Positions 54,501 to 62,892 of a DNA stretch of 64,000 nucleotides are shown here, in pieces. Source of the DNA: Heliopora coerulea. Lineage: Eukaryota; Cnidaria; Anthozoa; Scleralcyonacea; Helioporidae. The notes beneath the pieces are model-generated. The model did no database searches and was not told the origin of the DNA. It saw nothing but the letters and a program-made list of their open reading frames with translations. Both the position numbers and the translations under genes were made by a program. Numbering within the stretch: the first letter of the stretch is position 1; every line of letters begins with the position of its first letter. The stretch lies in assembly GCA_030142905.1 (NCBI GenBank), contig JASJOG010000056.1, positions 665,501 through 729,500 of the forward strand, written 5' to 3'.

Positions 54501-57500
54501 GTCGGGAGCGTTATCAGGACGAGGAGGCCCAAAGACTGTGGCCCAAATGTTGGGCAGATACCAAAATTATCAAAGTTCTTCCCAGAAATTTTAAGATAGA
54601 AGTTTTTATTCTTTAGCTTACAAATAAGGCTAAACGAAACAAGCAACAGAAATAAGGGTTAAGTAACATAAGAAAGGCGGTCTGTCATGCAGAGACTTTT
54701 AAGCTTGTCACATGAACACCCTGCAAACTCAAAATTTCCAGTTTTTCCGTGATTGTTTTGTGCCCCAATCGTGCCCCAGCAAACTTCAATTCCCGGCTAC
54801 TGAGTTTACTTCGTTTAAACTAAGTTTACTTCGTTTAAACCAAAGCATTGACTCTTTGGTTTCCGTCCTCAGGGTACGGTATATTGATAACAACTTCTTA
54901 TTAACCGAAAGCGCGGTCATTACAAGAAAATATCAGATCGGGGTCTTGACAGTACGGGCCGAGCCTGGAGGGTCAGGACCCCTGTCTGATATTATCCAGT
55001 GATGACCAAGCGGACGAGGTTAATAAGAGGTTTATTATTTGGCTTATTTTAAACAAACGAAGTATATTCAGTCTAGTAAAAACATATTACATTCGTATAG
55101 CGTGACAAAGAGTTAGTTGTTAAGCGCTTTTGCAAGCACAGAGCCCAAAGGAAGAGCAATTTGCTGTGAATTCGCGAGTAAAAACCAATAATTTAGACAT
55201 CTAAATGAAAACAATGCCAATAAAGTAGAGTTCTTTCATGCAGCAGGTTTCCCTAAAGACCAGCAAGTTTTGGCGGGAAAATTTCCCAGTTGCTTTGAAG
55301 ACAAACAAACGAGATTCAGCTAAGTTTTATATAGGATTAATAAAAAACGAACCGCTTACGACTTGAGTAAAACTTTTCCTCGATGACTTTAACCAGAATA
55401 GTCGACGAATAAATAAAAAAACACGTAGTCTTGGGCAAAAACAAGCCCTAAACATTTGCTGATGCAAACCAGATCCCGTAATGGACCGGTCCATTACGGG
55501 AAAGTAATGACTGCCTGTCAGAGCGTCTCAGCCAATCAGACCGCTCCATTTCACCGGAAGTAGTACCAGCCACATAATAATTACTTAATATAACCGAGTA
55601 TAACTTCGGTGCGGGTGAGTGCATGCGTGAAGCTTTAGTATAGAACGAGGGACGAAGTGACGAACTCTGTGCGGTAAAAGCCGAAAGCGAATACTTTCCC
55701 GTACAGACCGACCAAACGAAGTTAATAAGGAATCTGTTCTATAGCTTTAGTAGTGTGAGGGCGGTTTTCGAAAAAATCCGAAACCTAAAACCGTCGCCAA
55801 AAAACCCGATAAAACCGACATAACCGATCTTTCGCATTGACTAATTTACTGTGTGTCAAAAGAAAGTTAAGAAACATGTGTTTATTTTGTGAAGCCATAA
55901 TATTGTTGAAATCATAATAGACTTAACCTTTATCATTTATACATCAAAATTTGAAATTCTGAGTTTAATACAAATGCTTTTGATCCTGATATCCAAAACA
56001 TTAACCCGACTTCCCCATGATCGCACCTATGATCCGACAGAGCGCTACTCGTGTTGAATGTATAAAGCCGATAAAATCAAATCGATGAATGCTGAATCGG
56101 CTTTTTGCTTTTCTGACGTGAAGGAAACTGGCAAAATCGATGTTTTCCAGTTGGCCGATTAACCACCTCACACAGGCTTTAAACGACTTTTTGTTTTGCG
56201 AGGCAATGACAAAGATTTACTTCCTTGTTTTTACAAATGATGTCGTGTTTTTTTTTATCTATTCACTAAGTTTTCTGCTTACAGTCATTGTTGGGAAGAT
56301 TTTACAATACGTCTTTAGCAGTTTGATGTTGTTAATCTGGTAAAACGTACCTGTAATCTGGTTTGCTTGTCTGCAAATCAACTCGGAAATCTTCCCGCCA
56401 AAATTTGCCGGTCGGAAATGAAAAGTTATTGCACGGCTAGGCAGCCAATCATCACCCGTCATTTTGCGTACAGACCAGATAACGCAGCCATACAAGAATT
56501 ATAATAAAAAGTAATAGGATGACGTTTCTGGATATTAGTGATTAACTCTTTCCCGGCGGTGTAAGACTTTTATCATTTTACTCTGGCTAATTTCCAAACG
56601 ATTTTACTCGTTGAAGGGAGAGCTCCCGCCTCGAAAGGGTTAAGGCCTGTCCACACGATACGATTGTCGTATACGATTCTTCATTTTGGCGTATGCGATT
56701 ATGTCATAAAAGCACAATTCCTGCTTGCTATTCGCTCGAGAATGTTGCAATTGGTCCTGAAGATTTTTATGACTGAATCGGATGCGTCAAAATAAACAAT
56801 CGTATACGACAGTTGTATCGTGTAAATGGGCTCTCAAATATACAATGTGTTGCCTCAGAAGGATTTGAGGAGGTCAGTGAGTTTGGAAATACAAATCACG
56901 GCTGGACCCGCCTAAAGCTGGTTAGTTGGTAATTGGTGTTGTGCTTAATTTAGGCTCATGACAAGAATGTTGATAACGTGTCCAAAACCTTTGATAGCTG
57001 CAGTGAACGGACCTGCTGCTGGATTTGGAGTAGCTCTGGCTGGGCTTTGTGACATTGTGCTTGCTTGTGAGGAGGTATTCAAGTCTTTTGTACCGCAAAA
57101 AGTCTAATTGTAATAAAATAATAGTAATAAAATCTACATGGCGGCTATCCCCAATGGCTCAAAGGCGTAATTTGCTTTCAGTTTCAAATACAGACCGGGA
57201 TTGCACATAAAATTGCCAAAATAATGATCATTACTGTACATCCATGGGAAACAATGGCGGAGCTGCGCATAGCAAGTGGTCATGCAATGGAAATTTAAAA
57301 TGACCTATGATATTCAGGTATCAACCCACCCTCATAATGTTTACTGCATAAAATGCAACAATTAGTGATCAGACTATTGGTTTTGCTGAGCATGATTAGA
57401 AACTGCAACGAAACAATGTTAATGGATATGTTTTGGTTGATATCTAAGTATTGTACATAATGAGATGATAGATGAACTATCGTCAAGCTCTGTCATCAGA

Positions 57501-60500
57501 AAAATGATTTCTGGCCCCCAGACGGGGATCGAACCCGCAACCTTCTGATGACCGGTGAGACGCTCTAACCAATGAGCTACCAAGACTCAGATGGCGAGCT
57601 AGGTTGCAAGTGCGACACATGTTCAACCTAAGCAAAAGCCACTATATGTTAATAATGATATTGATGATATTAATTTAATTTTTTAAATTTATTAATATTT
57701 ATATTTCATCAATATCATTAACGGTGTCTTGGTAGCTCAATGGTTAGAGCGTCTCAGCGGTCATCAGAAGGTTGCAGGCTCAATCCCCGTCTGGGGCTCA
57801 GATATTTCTGAGGACAGAGCTTGACGATCGTTCATCTATAATCTCAAGATATCTCCAAGCTCTCACACTTCTAAAACGTAAATTTTATCGTACATAATTT
57901 TATATTTGCATAGCATGACCAGTTGTTTTGCTCAGCTTCACCACTGATGGGAAGACTGTACCACAACTCTGGGCGCCGTGATGGCTGCCACGCGATATTA
58001 AGTTCTTATTAAAGTTCTCATCTTTAATATGATTTCTAAGTGTTAAAGTTAAATTTATTTAACGCTGATTAAAATCTTGAGAATCTTCTCAAAAAATTAA
58101 TCTGAATTTTAAGAATGTCTAAAAACTGCTTGATATATTGACTTTTTAATGAGAAAAACTGCGTCAAAAGTGCATTGAAATTGTAATAACTTCGTTAAAA
58201 GTTGATTTTCGATTAGTCACTTTTTTCGTAGATAGTCGCTCTGGTTCAAATGACTTTTAGAACTAAAGTCCAATATTGGTAATGGCGAAAATTATGGAGT
58301 TTTAAGTTATCGGTGAAGTCAGTGTGACGTCATTATTTTACGTTTCCAAAGCAAAAAGGTTTGCCAACATCAAACAAGATCAAAATTGGATTGACGTGTT
58401 TTTTTTTGTTGTTTTTTTGTTTTGTCTCAATGCCACTTTGAATTAGAATCATACCAGAGAGCATAACACAAACTAATCATGATGGACTTGAAATTTATAT
58501 GTTACATCTATCATCTCATGATATTTCCAATCTCTCATACTTCTAACATAAATTTCATCTATATCATTATTAATATATAGTGGCTTCCGGTTAGGTCGCA
58601 CATATATGTCGAACTTGCACTTTGGCTCTCCATCTGAGTCTTGGTAGCTCAATGGTTAGAGCGTCTCACCGGTCATCAGAAGGTTGCGGGTTCGATCCCC
58701 GTCTGGGGCTCAGAAATCGTTTTTCTGAGGATAGAGCTTGACGATCGTTCATCCATCATCTCACATGATGGACTTGTTCGAAATGAATTTAGCTCAATAT
58801 GCAACAAGTGTCAGTGAACTTTGCAACGTTGTGAAAACCGGAAAAAAGCTGCATGTCTGAATCTGTAAATGGTGTTGTCTGTTTACCGCAATTTTAAAAG
58901 AAATGAGAACAAAAGTAAGCACAATTAGTCGGACTCGCGTTGTACATCCATGCCGAACCATTTAGAAGATGTAAGTTGAAAAATATACTTATTTTCTCCA
59001 GGCAACATTTCAAACGAAGTTTGCAGAATGGGGCCATCCACCGATTGGATGTTGCTCATACATTTTACCTCACGTCCTGGGATCAACAAAGGTAAAGTAT
59101 TTTGTAATATTTAAGGCGGCCTTACATACAAAGTATGGATTTTCCTACGTTTAATTATTGAGGCAAAGTAGTTTCTAGGCAGAGTAGTAAATCAAATTTT
59201 AACAATGAAAATCAGCTTTTTAACTGGTCAGTTGCCGTGGTAACCAAAAATAGAGCGTGAACAGTGAAATAGTGTTGTTATTTTCAAACGTTATATAGAA
59301 CAACCAAATGACCAATGAAGTTTAAGTTTTAGTGCATTAGCAGAAAGCTACTCTAGGTATAAACCTAAAAAACTGCAAATTTTTCGAATTTCTTAAGATT
59401 GTTTTTCAAATTATAGAAAACGTTCAAAACTTCAGACAAAGTAACAATACAATGTACAATTTTAGAAAATGTTACAACATGAAATTAAATTTTATAGGTT
59501 CAGTTCCGAGATTAAGCTCGCTATCAATGTTGAAAATTTTATAAAAATCGGTAAAAAGAAAACTTTAATTTTATGTTTGAAAAAAAATGTTTTTCAATTA
59601 CTTTAAAAACTCAAGAAAAGCTGATTCAAAGTTTAATATTTAATATGTAGAGTAATGTTTGTAGTCTTTCAACACCTTCAGGAAGAATCTACAGATGCTC
59701 TTCGTATGCTCAATGTTTCCATAAAGTTCTTGAGTCAAGGTTAACATAAAAATTATGAAGGTCATCCAAGGTCACCGTGGTGGTCACTCAAGGTCACTAC
59801 TACTGCATTCTGTACAAAGTTTAGATAAAATATAAGCACAAAAAAATTTCCGGGTTGTGTTAGACCACCTTAAAAAAACGGACAGGAGTGTTTTTTTCCA
59901 CTTTTGCACAATTTGTGATGAAAAAATTCAGACGAATTTAATCTGTATTATCGTTTCCGTATATCGCTTCACTTTGCTGGAATTCTATGTCAGAGGATTT
60001 TATTTAACCCAAGGAAGGTAATGGTGCCAGAGGTGAATTACTCTAGGGATAAGTGACCCTAGGTGACTCAACCCTAGTGATTACTTAATTGTCCAGGGAA
60101 CAACGACGATCCCTTTGAAAAGCTGAAAGTTTCTCGAATTCAAATTCAAATCCTAATCCAAACCCTGATTCTAACTCTAACTCCGATGGCAGGTTCCCTT
60201 TATTCATCTCCTGAATACAACTACCAGAATACCTTTCGAAGTCTTGTTTGTAATGTTAATCGGAACAACTGTCTTTCCATTCGCTGCGGGAAGTCAATGT
60301 TCGCATGAAAATGAAAGAAACCGCTAAGTATTCTGATAGTTCTGTTCAGCTGACGTAATAAGGGGAAGCCACGATTATGACGTTAGTTACGTGGAATCGT
60401 GTATCATTCAGTCTTGTGGGAGGTTACCAAGAAACCTGGCGATCGATCCCCGACTAACCGATAACTGAGTTCTTGTTAACCGAGGGCCACTCAACTCCGA

Positions 60501-62421
60501 GGTGACTCATCCTTCTGGCACAAGACAGCCATCTCGGTACGAGGAAGCTAAACCACCACATTAAACCATTTGTACCCGAGGTTAGCTCTGGTATAAATGG
60601 TTTAATGTAGTTAAATGAGTTCTTGTTAACCGGGGGCGCTTAATTCCAAGTGACTCATCCTTCTGGCACAAGATGGCCATCTCGGTACGAATAAGTTAAA
60701 AACTACTATATCAAACCATATATACTTGAGGTTAGCTCTTCTATTTTATTCTGGCTAACGCCAGACGAATTTATTCAGCAGAGGGAAGGTCCTGGCCGAC
60801 CGTCTCGGCTGGAATGGCTTAATGAGTGGTAAATTACTAAGATCACAAAATTGTATTTCAGGCAATGTCGATGCTTCTGTTAAACTGTGAAGTTTCAGCA
60901 GAGGAGGCTAAACAGACTGGTCTGGTTTCCGAGGTACTAAAATCAACGCACTTTCCTGAAGAACTGTCATCTGTTGTTCAGAGATTACGCTCTACTCCAA
61001 CTCAGGTATGTGCGACTGATTAGCGGAGCTTCACTTTTTACCATGCGTCGTTTGCCGAACTTAAGGTGGCTCGATGCAGTTTCTTTACAAGTTGAATAAA
61101 AGCTGGTACTTAAAATGTTACAGACTAAATGGTTTTAAGAGTTCAACTTTGCTTCTACCTACCACTGAACATGATTAACTCTTAAATAAGCACTGTGACC
61201 ATCCATTCTTTTAACTAATATTTTTCTCAACACGTGGGTAATCAACATGCTGATTTTTATATTTTCCGTAATCCAACATTTCCTGACAGGAAATATCATG
61301 TTTTTCGAGTCTTGAAAAAATTGGGTAGTATAAATTTCATTAGCATATACCTCGCAGGGGGATTGTGCTTTTTGCGCAATTTGATTGGCTCCTCTATCTC
61401 GGAATATCCGGCACTATTCACCCCCGTGGAAAACAAGATGGCGTCCAGTTATGTTTCCGTCAAGGAAGAACCTTTTTCAATAAACGAAGTTGCCGTGCCA
61501 GACAACACCAGAAAAGCAACGAAATTTGGAAATTAAGTATTCAAAGATATGTATTTCTTTTATTTTTTAGCGATAAATGCGCTCAGGATGTTTGAAAATG
61601 TTTTGTTTACAAATGATGAGTGGGCGACAAACCGACCTCCCGTAAAATTGTAAAAATTTCAAAGAATGTGTGTGAAAACGATTTTACGACTATCCACCAC
61701 TATTCACCTCCACTTCGGTGAAAAGTTGCTCTTTATTAGATGCCCACATGTGCGAGAAAAAAATTTTGTGCCCAAAGTGTTTCGCTACCTTTCACATTGT
61801 CTCATTCTCCCCGGACAATATTCGTATATTTGAGGGTAGAACTAGCATTCCACCACTTTCAAAGAAGTTGCATTGCTCCAAAGTTACTGCCATGGATAAT
61901 TTCACGAATGACATTAATTTTTGCGATGCAAGGACTTGCAAAATGTAAGAGAGTGACTACTTCGTGTAACCAAAGTCACGCACGTCGCAAAACCTCTTCT
62001 GGCTTGCCATTCCGATTTCGGGAAGTTTGGTATTCTTGCCTTGCTTACCTTATTTTCGTAGAAACCTCATGACTCATTTTTCCTATAGTTAAGTTTAATA
62101 ATGCGATCCAGTGTTACATTTCATTGAAAACTGCGACAGTTGCTGGGAAATTTCTTACGTAAAGTGAAAAATGCTGACCATTTTCGAAACGAAATAACAC
62201 CTTCATTTAAGAGAGAAGAGAGCGAGCTATTAAACTGGTTTGTTTGGTTTTTTTTTATACATAAGTGTTTACGAGACACGAAGACTCTGGTGCATGAAAG
62301 CAAGGTTCAGGAACTGGCCGATGTAAACCAAGAGGAGTGTGATTTCTTCCAGAAATATATCGTTAATGACACTAGCCTACACAATATCTTAACAAAATGG
62401 AAAGCCAGCATTGAAGAGTGA
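50745..62421 (+). CDS. CDYL-like: Chromodomain-Y-like (CDYL) protein, complete (8 exons joined)
   Basis: Exons 50745-50765, 50847-51012, 52104-52798, 53803-53963, 56954-57074, 59002-59091, 60862-61005 and 62266-62421 join in phase (0,1,0,2,0,0,0) to about 517 residues, close to human CDYL. Residues 5-60 are a chromodomain with an intact cage (Y of DTYEVD, W of YLVRW, Y of QSYSP) and TWEPINNF. Residues ~63-294 are a basic, disordered linker. Residues ~295-517 are a crotonase fold: VVIVGSGSSFCYGWDLDQFK, PKPLIAAVNGPAAGFGVALA, GLCDIVLACEEATFQTKFAE and a C-terminal ECDFFQKY helix. CDYL proteins are nuclear co-repressors that read methylated H3K9/K27 and whose crotonase domain binds CoA and acts as a crotonyl-CoA hydratase or HDAC-binding surface; that role is inferred here. 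It shares a promoter with GMP reductase and is tail-to-tail with the ECI2-like gene. Confidence 0.93.
50847..51012 (+). CDS. CDYL-like: CDYL-like exon 2 (chromodomain core)
   Basis: VDQIIGRRITSKGKEDYLVR then WQSYSP...TWEPINNFNDCHRAINEFF, leaving in phase 1 (CCA G|GTAAAA). Confidence 0.95.
51499..51541. repeat. (TA)n microsatellite
   Basis: About 20 TA units in CDYL-like intron 2. Confidence 0.9.
52104..52798 (+). CDS. CDYL-like: CDYL-like exon 3 (basic linker)
   Basis: 232 codons with the carried-in G, starting GTKATAVVHVAVKPN. Lys/Arg-rich (for example KAGVKRKKDD and KKSPHSKAKDFKR), with several likely nuclear localisation signals, ending INLQ|GTAAGA. Confidence 0.9.
53803..53963 (+). CDS. 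CDYL-like: CDYL-like exon 4 (crotonase fold start)
   Basis: MCEKIISALHSAGSDDISLV then VIVGSGSSFCYGWDLDQF. The GSGSSFCYGWDL stretch corresponds to the first oxyanion-hole region of crotonases. Confidence 0.93.
54174..54803. mobile_element. hAT-like non-autonomous element (CAGTGGCGTAGC ends)
   Basis: Left end CAGTGGCGTAGCTACGCTGGGGCACG; right end CGTGCCCCAGCAAACTTCAATTCCCGGCTACTG, an imperfect inverted copy. About 630 bp; no transposase frame recognised. The superfamily is inferred from the termini only. Confidence 0.55.
54805..54843. repeat. Tandem duplication of a ~20 bp unit
   Basis: GTTTACTTCGTTTAAACTAA is followed directly by GTTTACTTCGTTTAAACCAA. Confidence 0.85.
55475..55500. repeat. 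Perfect 26 bp palindrome
   Basis: CCCGTAATGGACC followed immediately by GGTCCATTACGGG, no spacer and no mismatch. Confidence 0.95.
56645..56834. mobile_element. MITE with GTCCACACGATACGATTG ends
   Basis: GCCTGTCCACACGATACGATTGTCGTATACGATT on the left and AATCGTATACGACAGTTGTATCGTGTAAATGGGCTC on the right. About 190 bp. Design is similar to 29362-29583. Confidence 0.75.
56954..57074 (+). CDS. CDYL-like: CDYL-like exon 5
   Basis: (R)LMTRMLITCPKPLIAAVNGP then AAGFGVALAGLCDIVLACEE. The NGPAAGFG stretch is the second oxyanion-hole motif of the family. Confidence 0.95.
57478..57660 (-). repeat. tRNA-derived SINE, copy A
   Basis: Minus strand: TTGGTAGCTCATTGGTTAGAGCGTCTC (A-box region) and GGTTGCGGGTTCGATCCCCGTC (B-box region), flanked by conserved non-tRNA sequence on both sides, including a TAGGTTG/CAACCTA hairpin. 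Forms an inverted pair with copy B. Confidence 0.8.
57724..57840 (+). repeat. tRNA-derived SINE, copy B
   Basis: GTCTTGGTAGCTCAATGGTTAGAGCGTCTCAGCGGTCATCAGAAGG then GGCTCAATCCCCGTCTGGGG and the tail GAGGACAGAGCTTGACGATCGTTC. The B-box has lost its GGTTCGA form. Confidence 0.8.
58575..58765 (+). repeat. tRNA-derived SINE, copy C (best preserved)
   Basis: The tRNA-like module is 58637-58712, with A-box GGTAGCTCAATGG and B-box GGGTTCGATCC intact, a tail TTTTTCTGAGGATAGAGCTTGACGATCG and a conserved 60-70 bp leader (TATAGTGGCTTCCGG...CGAACTTGCAC). No acceptor-stem pairing, so not a tRNA gene. Confidence 0.85.
59002..59091 (+). CDS. CDYL-like: CDYL-like exon 6 (90 bp)
   Basis: ATFQTKFAEWGHPPIGCCSY then ILPHVLGSTK. 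Too short to stand out as an open frame. The FQTKFAEWG...P.GC.S signature is shared with CDYL. Confidence 0.95.
59111..59873. mobile_element. MITE-like element with TTAAGGyGGyC ends
   Basis: TTAAGGCGGCCTTACA at the left and TGTTAGACCACCTTAA at the right are imperfect inverted copies (16 bp). About 760 bp between them, AT-rich, non-coding. Confidence 0.5.
60460..60740. repeat. Tandem duplication, ~150 bp period
   Basis: GAGTTCTTGTTAACCGAGGGC...GTGACTCATCCTTCTGGCACAAGA...GCCATCTCGGTACGA...GAGGTTAGCTCT occurs twice, starting about 60467 and 60618. Confidence 0.75.
60862..61005 (+). CDS. CDYL-like: CDYL-like exon 7
   Basis: AMSMLLLNCEVSAEEAKQTG then LVSEVLKSTHFPEELSSVVQ to TPTQ, phase 0, donor GTATGT. 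Corresponds to the A.EA...GLV block of crotonases. Confidence 0.93.
61006..62265. other. CDYL-like intron 7
   Basis: No exon recognised. Contains a CCACTATTCACCTCCACTTCGGTGAA repeat copy at 61691-61731 and a related ACTATTCACCCCCGTGGAA at about 61413. The open frames at 61234-61595 and 61718-62072 have no recognisable similarity. Confidence 0.6.
62266..62421 (+). CDS. CDYL-like: CDYL-like exon 8 (last)
   Basis: Strong pyrimidine tract and acceptor ATAAG, then CLRDTKTLVHESKVQELADV to WKASIEE and TGA (62419-62421). The open frame extends upstream of the acceptor, but that part has no similarity to the family. Confidence 0.85.
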   Translation, partial: CLRDTKTLVHESKVQELADVNQEECDFFQKYIVNDTSLHNILTKWKASIEE

Positions 62422-62644
62422 CAGATATTGGTTTCCAATCTAGTCATTTAAATTTTCCTTGTCAATTAATTTTTTTGCCATATACTACCACGTACCAATG
62501 GTACCCGTATTTTAGCGTATTTTTTAGCCCATTCTTGCGCACTTTAATCCAACTTTTACCCTACCATCGTAATTTTCTTCGTGCGAAGTTATACCTTTAC
62601 GAATTGTTGTAAAGACGTAAAAATTGGAATGTGAAAATTTTCTT

Positions 62645-62650
62645 AATAAA
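62645..62650 (+). terminator. Poly(A) signal of the CDYL-like gene
   Basis: AATAAA 224 bases after the stop, the first canonical signal on the plus strand. Confidence 0.75.
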
Positions 62651-62687
62651 ACTCATGCGAATTGAGAAAAAGTGCATGCTGTGTTTT

Positions 62688-62693
62688 TTTATT
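62688..62693 (-). terminator. Poly(A) signal of the ECI2-like gene
   Basis: AATAAA on the minus strand, 44 bases beyond the stop at 62737 and only 37 bases from the opposing CDYL-like signal. Confidence 0.75.
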
Positions 62694-62736
62694 CTTCTTT
62701 GCCAAACTGTTCACGCATAAAATGTAAGGACTTTGG

Positions 62737-62892
62737 TCACATCTTAGCCTTCCTCTGCATAAAAGACATCACTGCTTGGGCACACTCGTCCGACAGCCAC
62801 CTTTGTTCGAGGAGTTCACATTCTCTGTCATTGACATCATGCAAAATTTCTTTTTCTGCGGAACGACAAAGTTGCTTGGAGAGGCACAGTGA
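62737..62892 (-). CDS. ECI2-like: Enoyl-CoA delta isomerase 2-like, last exon (gene continues beyond the window)
   Basis: On the minus strand, after acceptor TTTTTTTTCAG, 51 codons read SLCLSKQLCRSAEKEILHDV, then NDRECELLEQRWLSDECAQA and VMSFMQRKAKM, stop. This matches the C-terminal helices of ECI2 (the SK...R...E...LH.VN..EC..L..RWLSDEC block), an enoyl-CoA Delta3-Delta2 isomerase used in beta-oxidation of unsaturated fatty acids in peroxisomes and mitochondria. The final AKM fits the peroxisomal type 1 signal (S/A/C)(K/R/H)(L/M); mammalian ECI2 ends in SKL. Upstream exons were not found before 64000. It is convergent with the CDYL-like gene, itself a crotonase-fold protein. Confidence 0.85.
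   Translation of the reverse strand, partial: SLCLSKQLCRSAEKEILHDVNDRECELLEQRWLSDECAQAVMSFMQRKAKM

Larger units (their letters stand above)
51013..56953. other. Introns 2-4 of the CDYL-like gene
   Basis: Intron 2 (51013-52103) contains a TA microsatellite at 51499-51541. Intron 3 (52799-53802) shows nothing recognised. Intron 4 (53964-56953) contains an hAT-like element (54174-54803), a 20 bp tandem duplication (54805-54843), a perfect palindrome (55475-55500), a CTGGCTAA repeat copy (56576-56642) and a MITE (56645-56834). No other exon is apparent. Confidence 0.65.
57075..59001. other. CDYL-like intron 5, rich in tRNA-derived SINEs
   Basis: Three copies of one SINE family (57478-57660 minus, 57724-57840 plus, 58575-58765 plus) and a short T/G-rich low-complexity run at 58400-58427. 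No exon is apparent. Confidence 0.7.
59092..60861. other. CDYL-like intron 6
   Basis: Contains a MITE (59111-59873), a tandem duplication (60460-60740) and a CTGGCTAA repeat copy (60744-60824). No exon is apparent. Confidence 0.65.

Noticed and set aside
54258..54646. Overlapping 60-80 codon frames on both strands
   Set aside because: They lie within the hAT-like element at 54174-54803 and show no transposase motif.
58637..58712. A tRNA gene
   Set aside because: A- and B-boxes are present, but the 5' and 3' ends do not pair as an acceptor stem, the anticodon stem has at most three pairs, and several diverged copies with shared flanks exist. It is a SINE.
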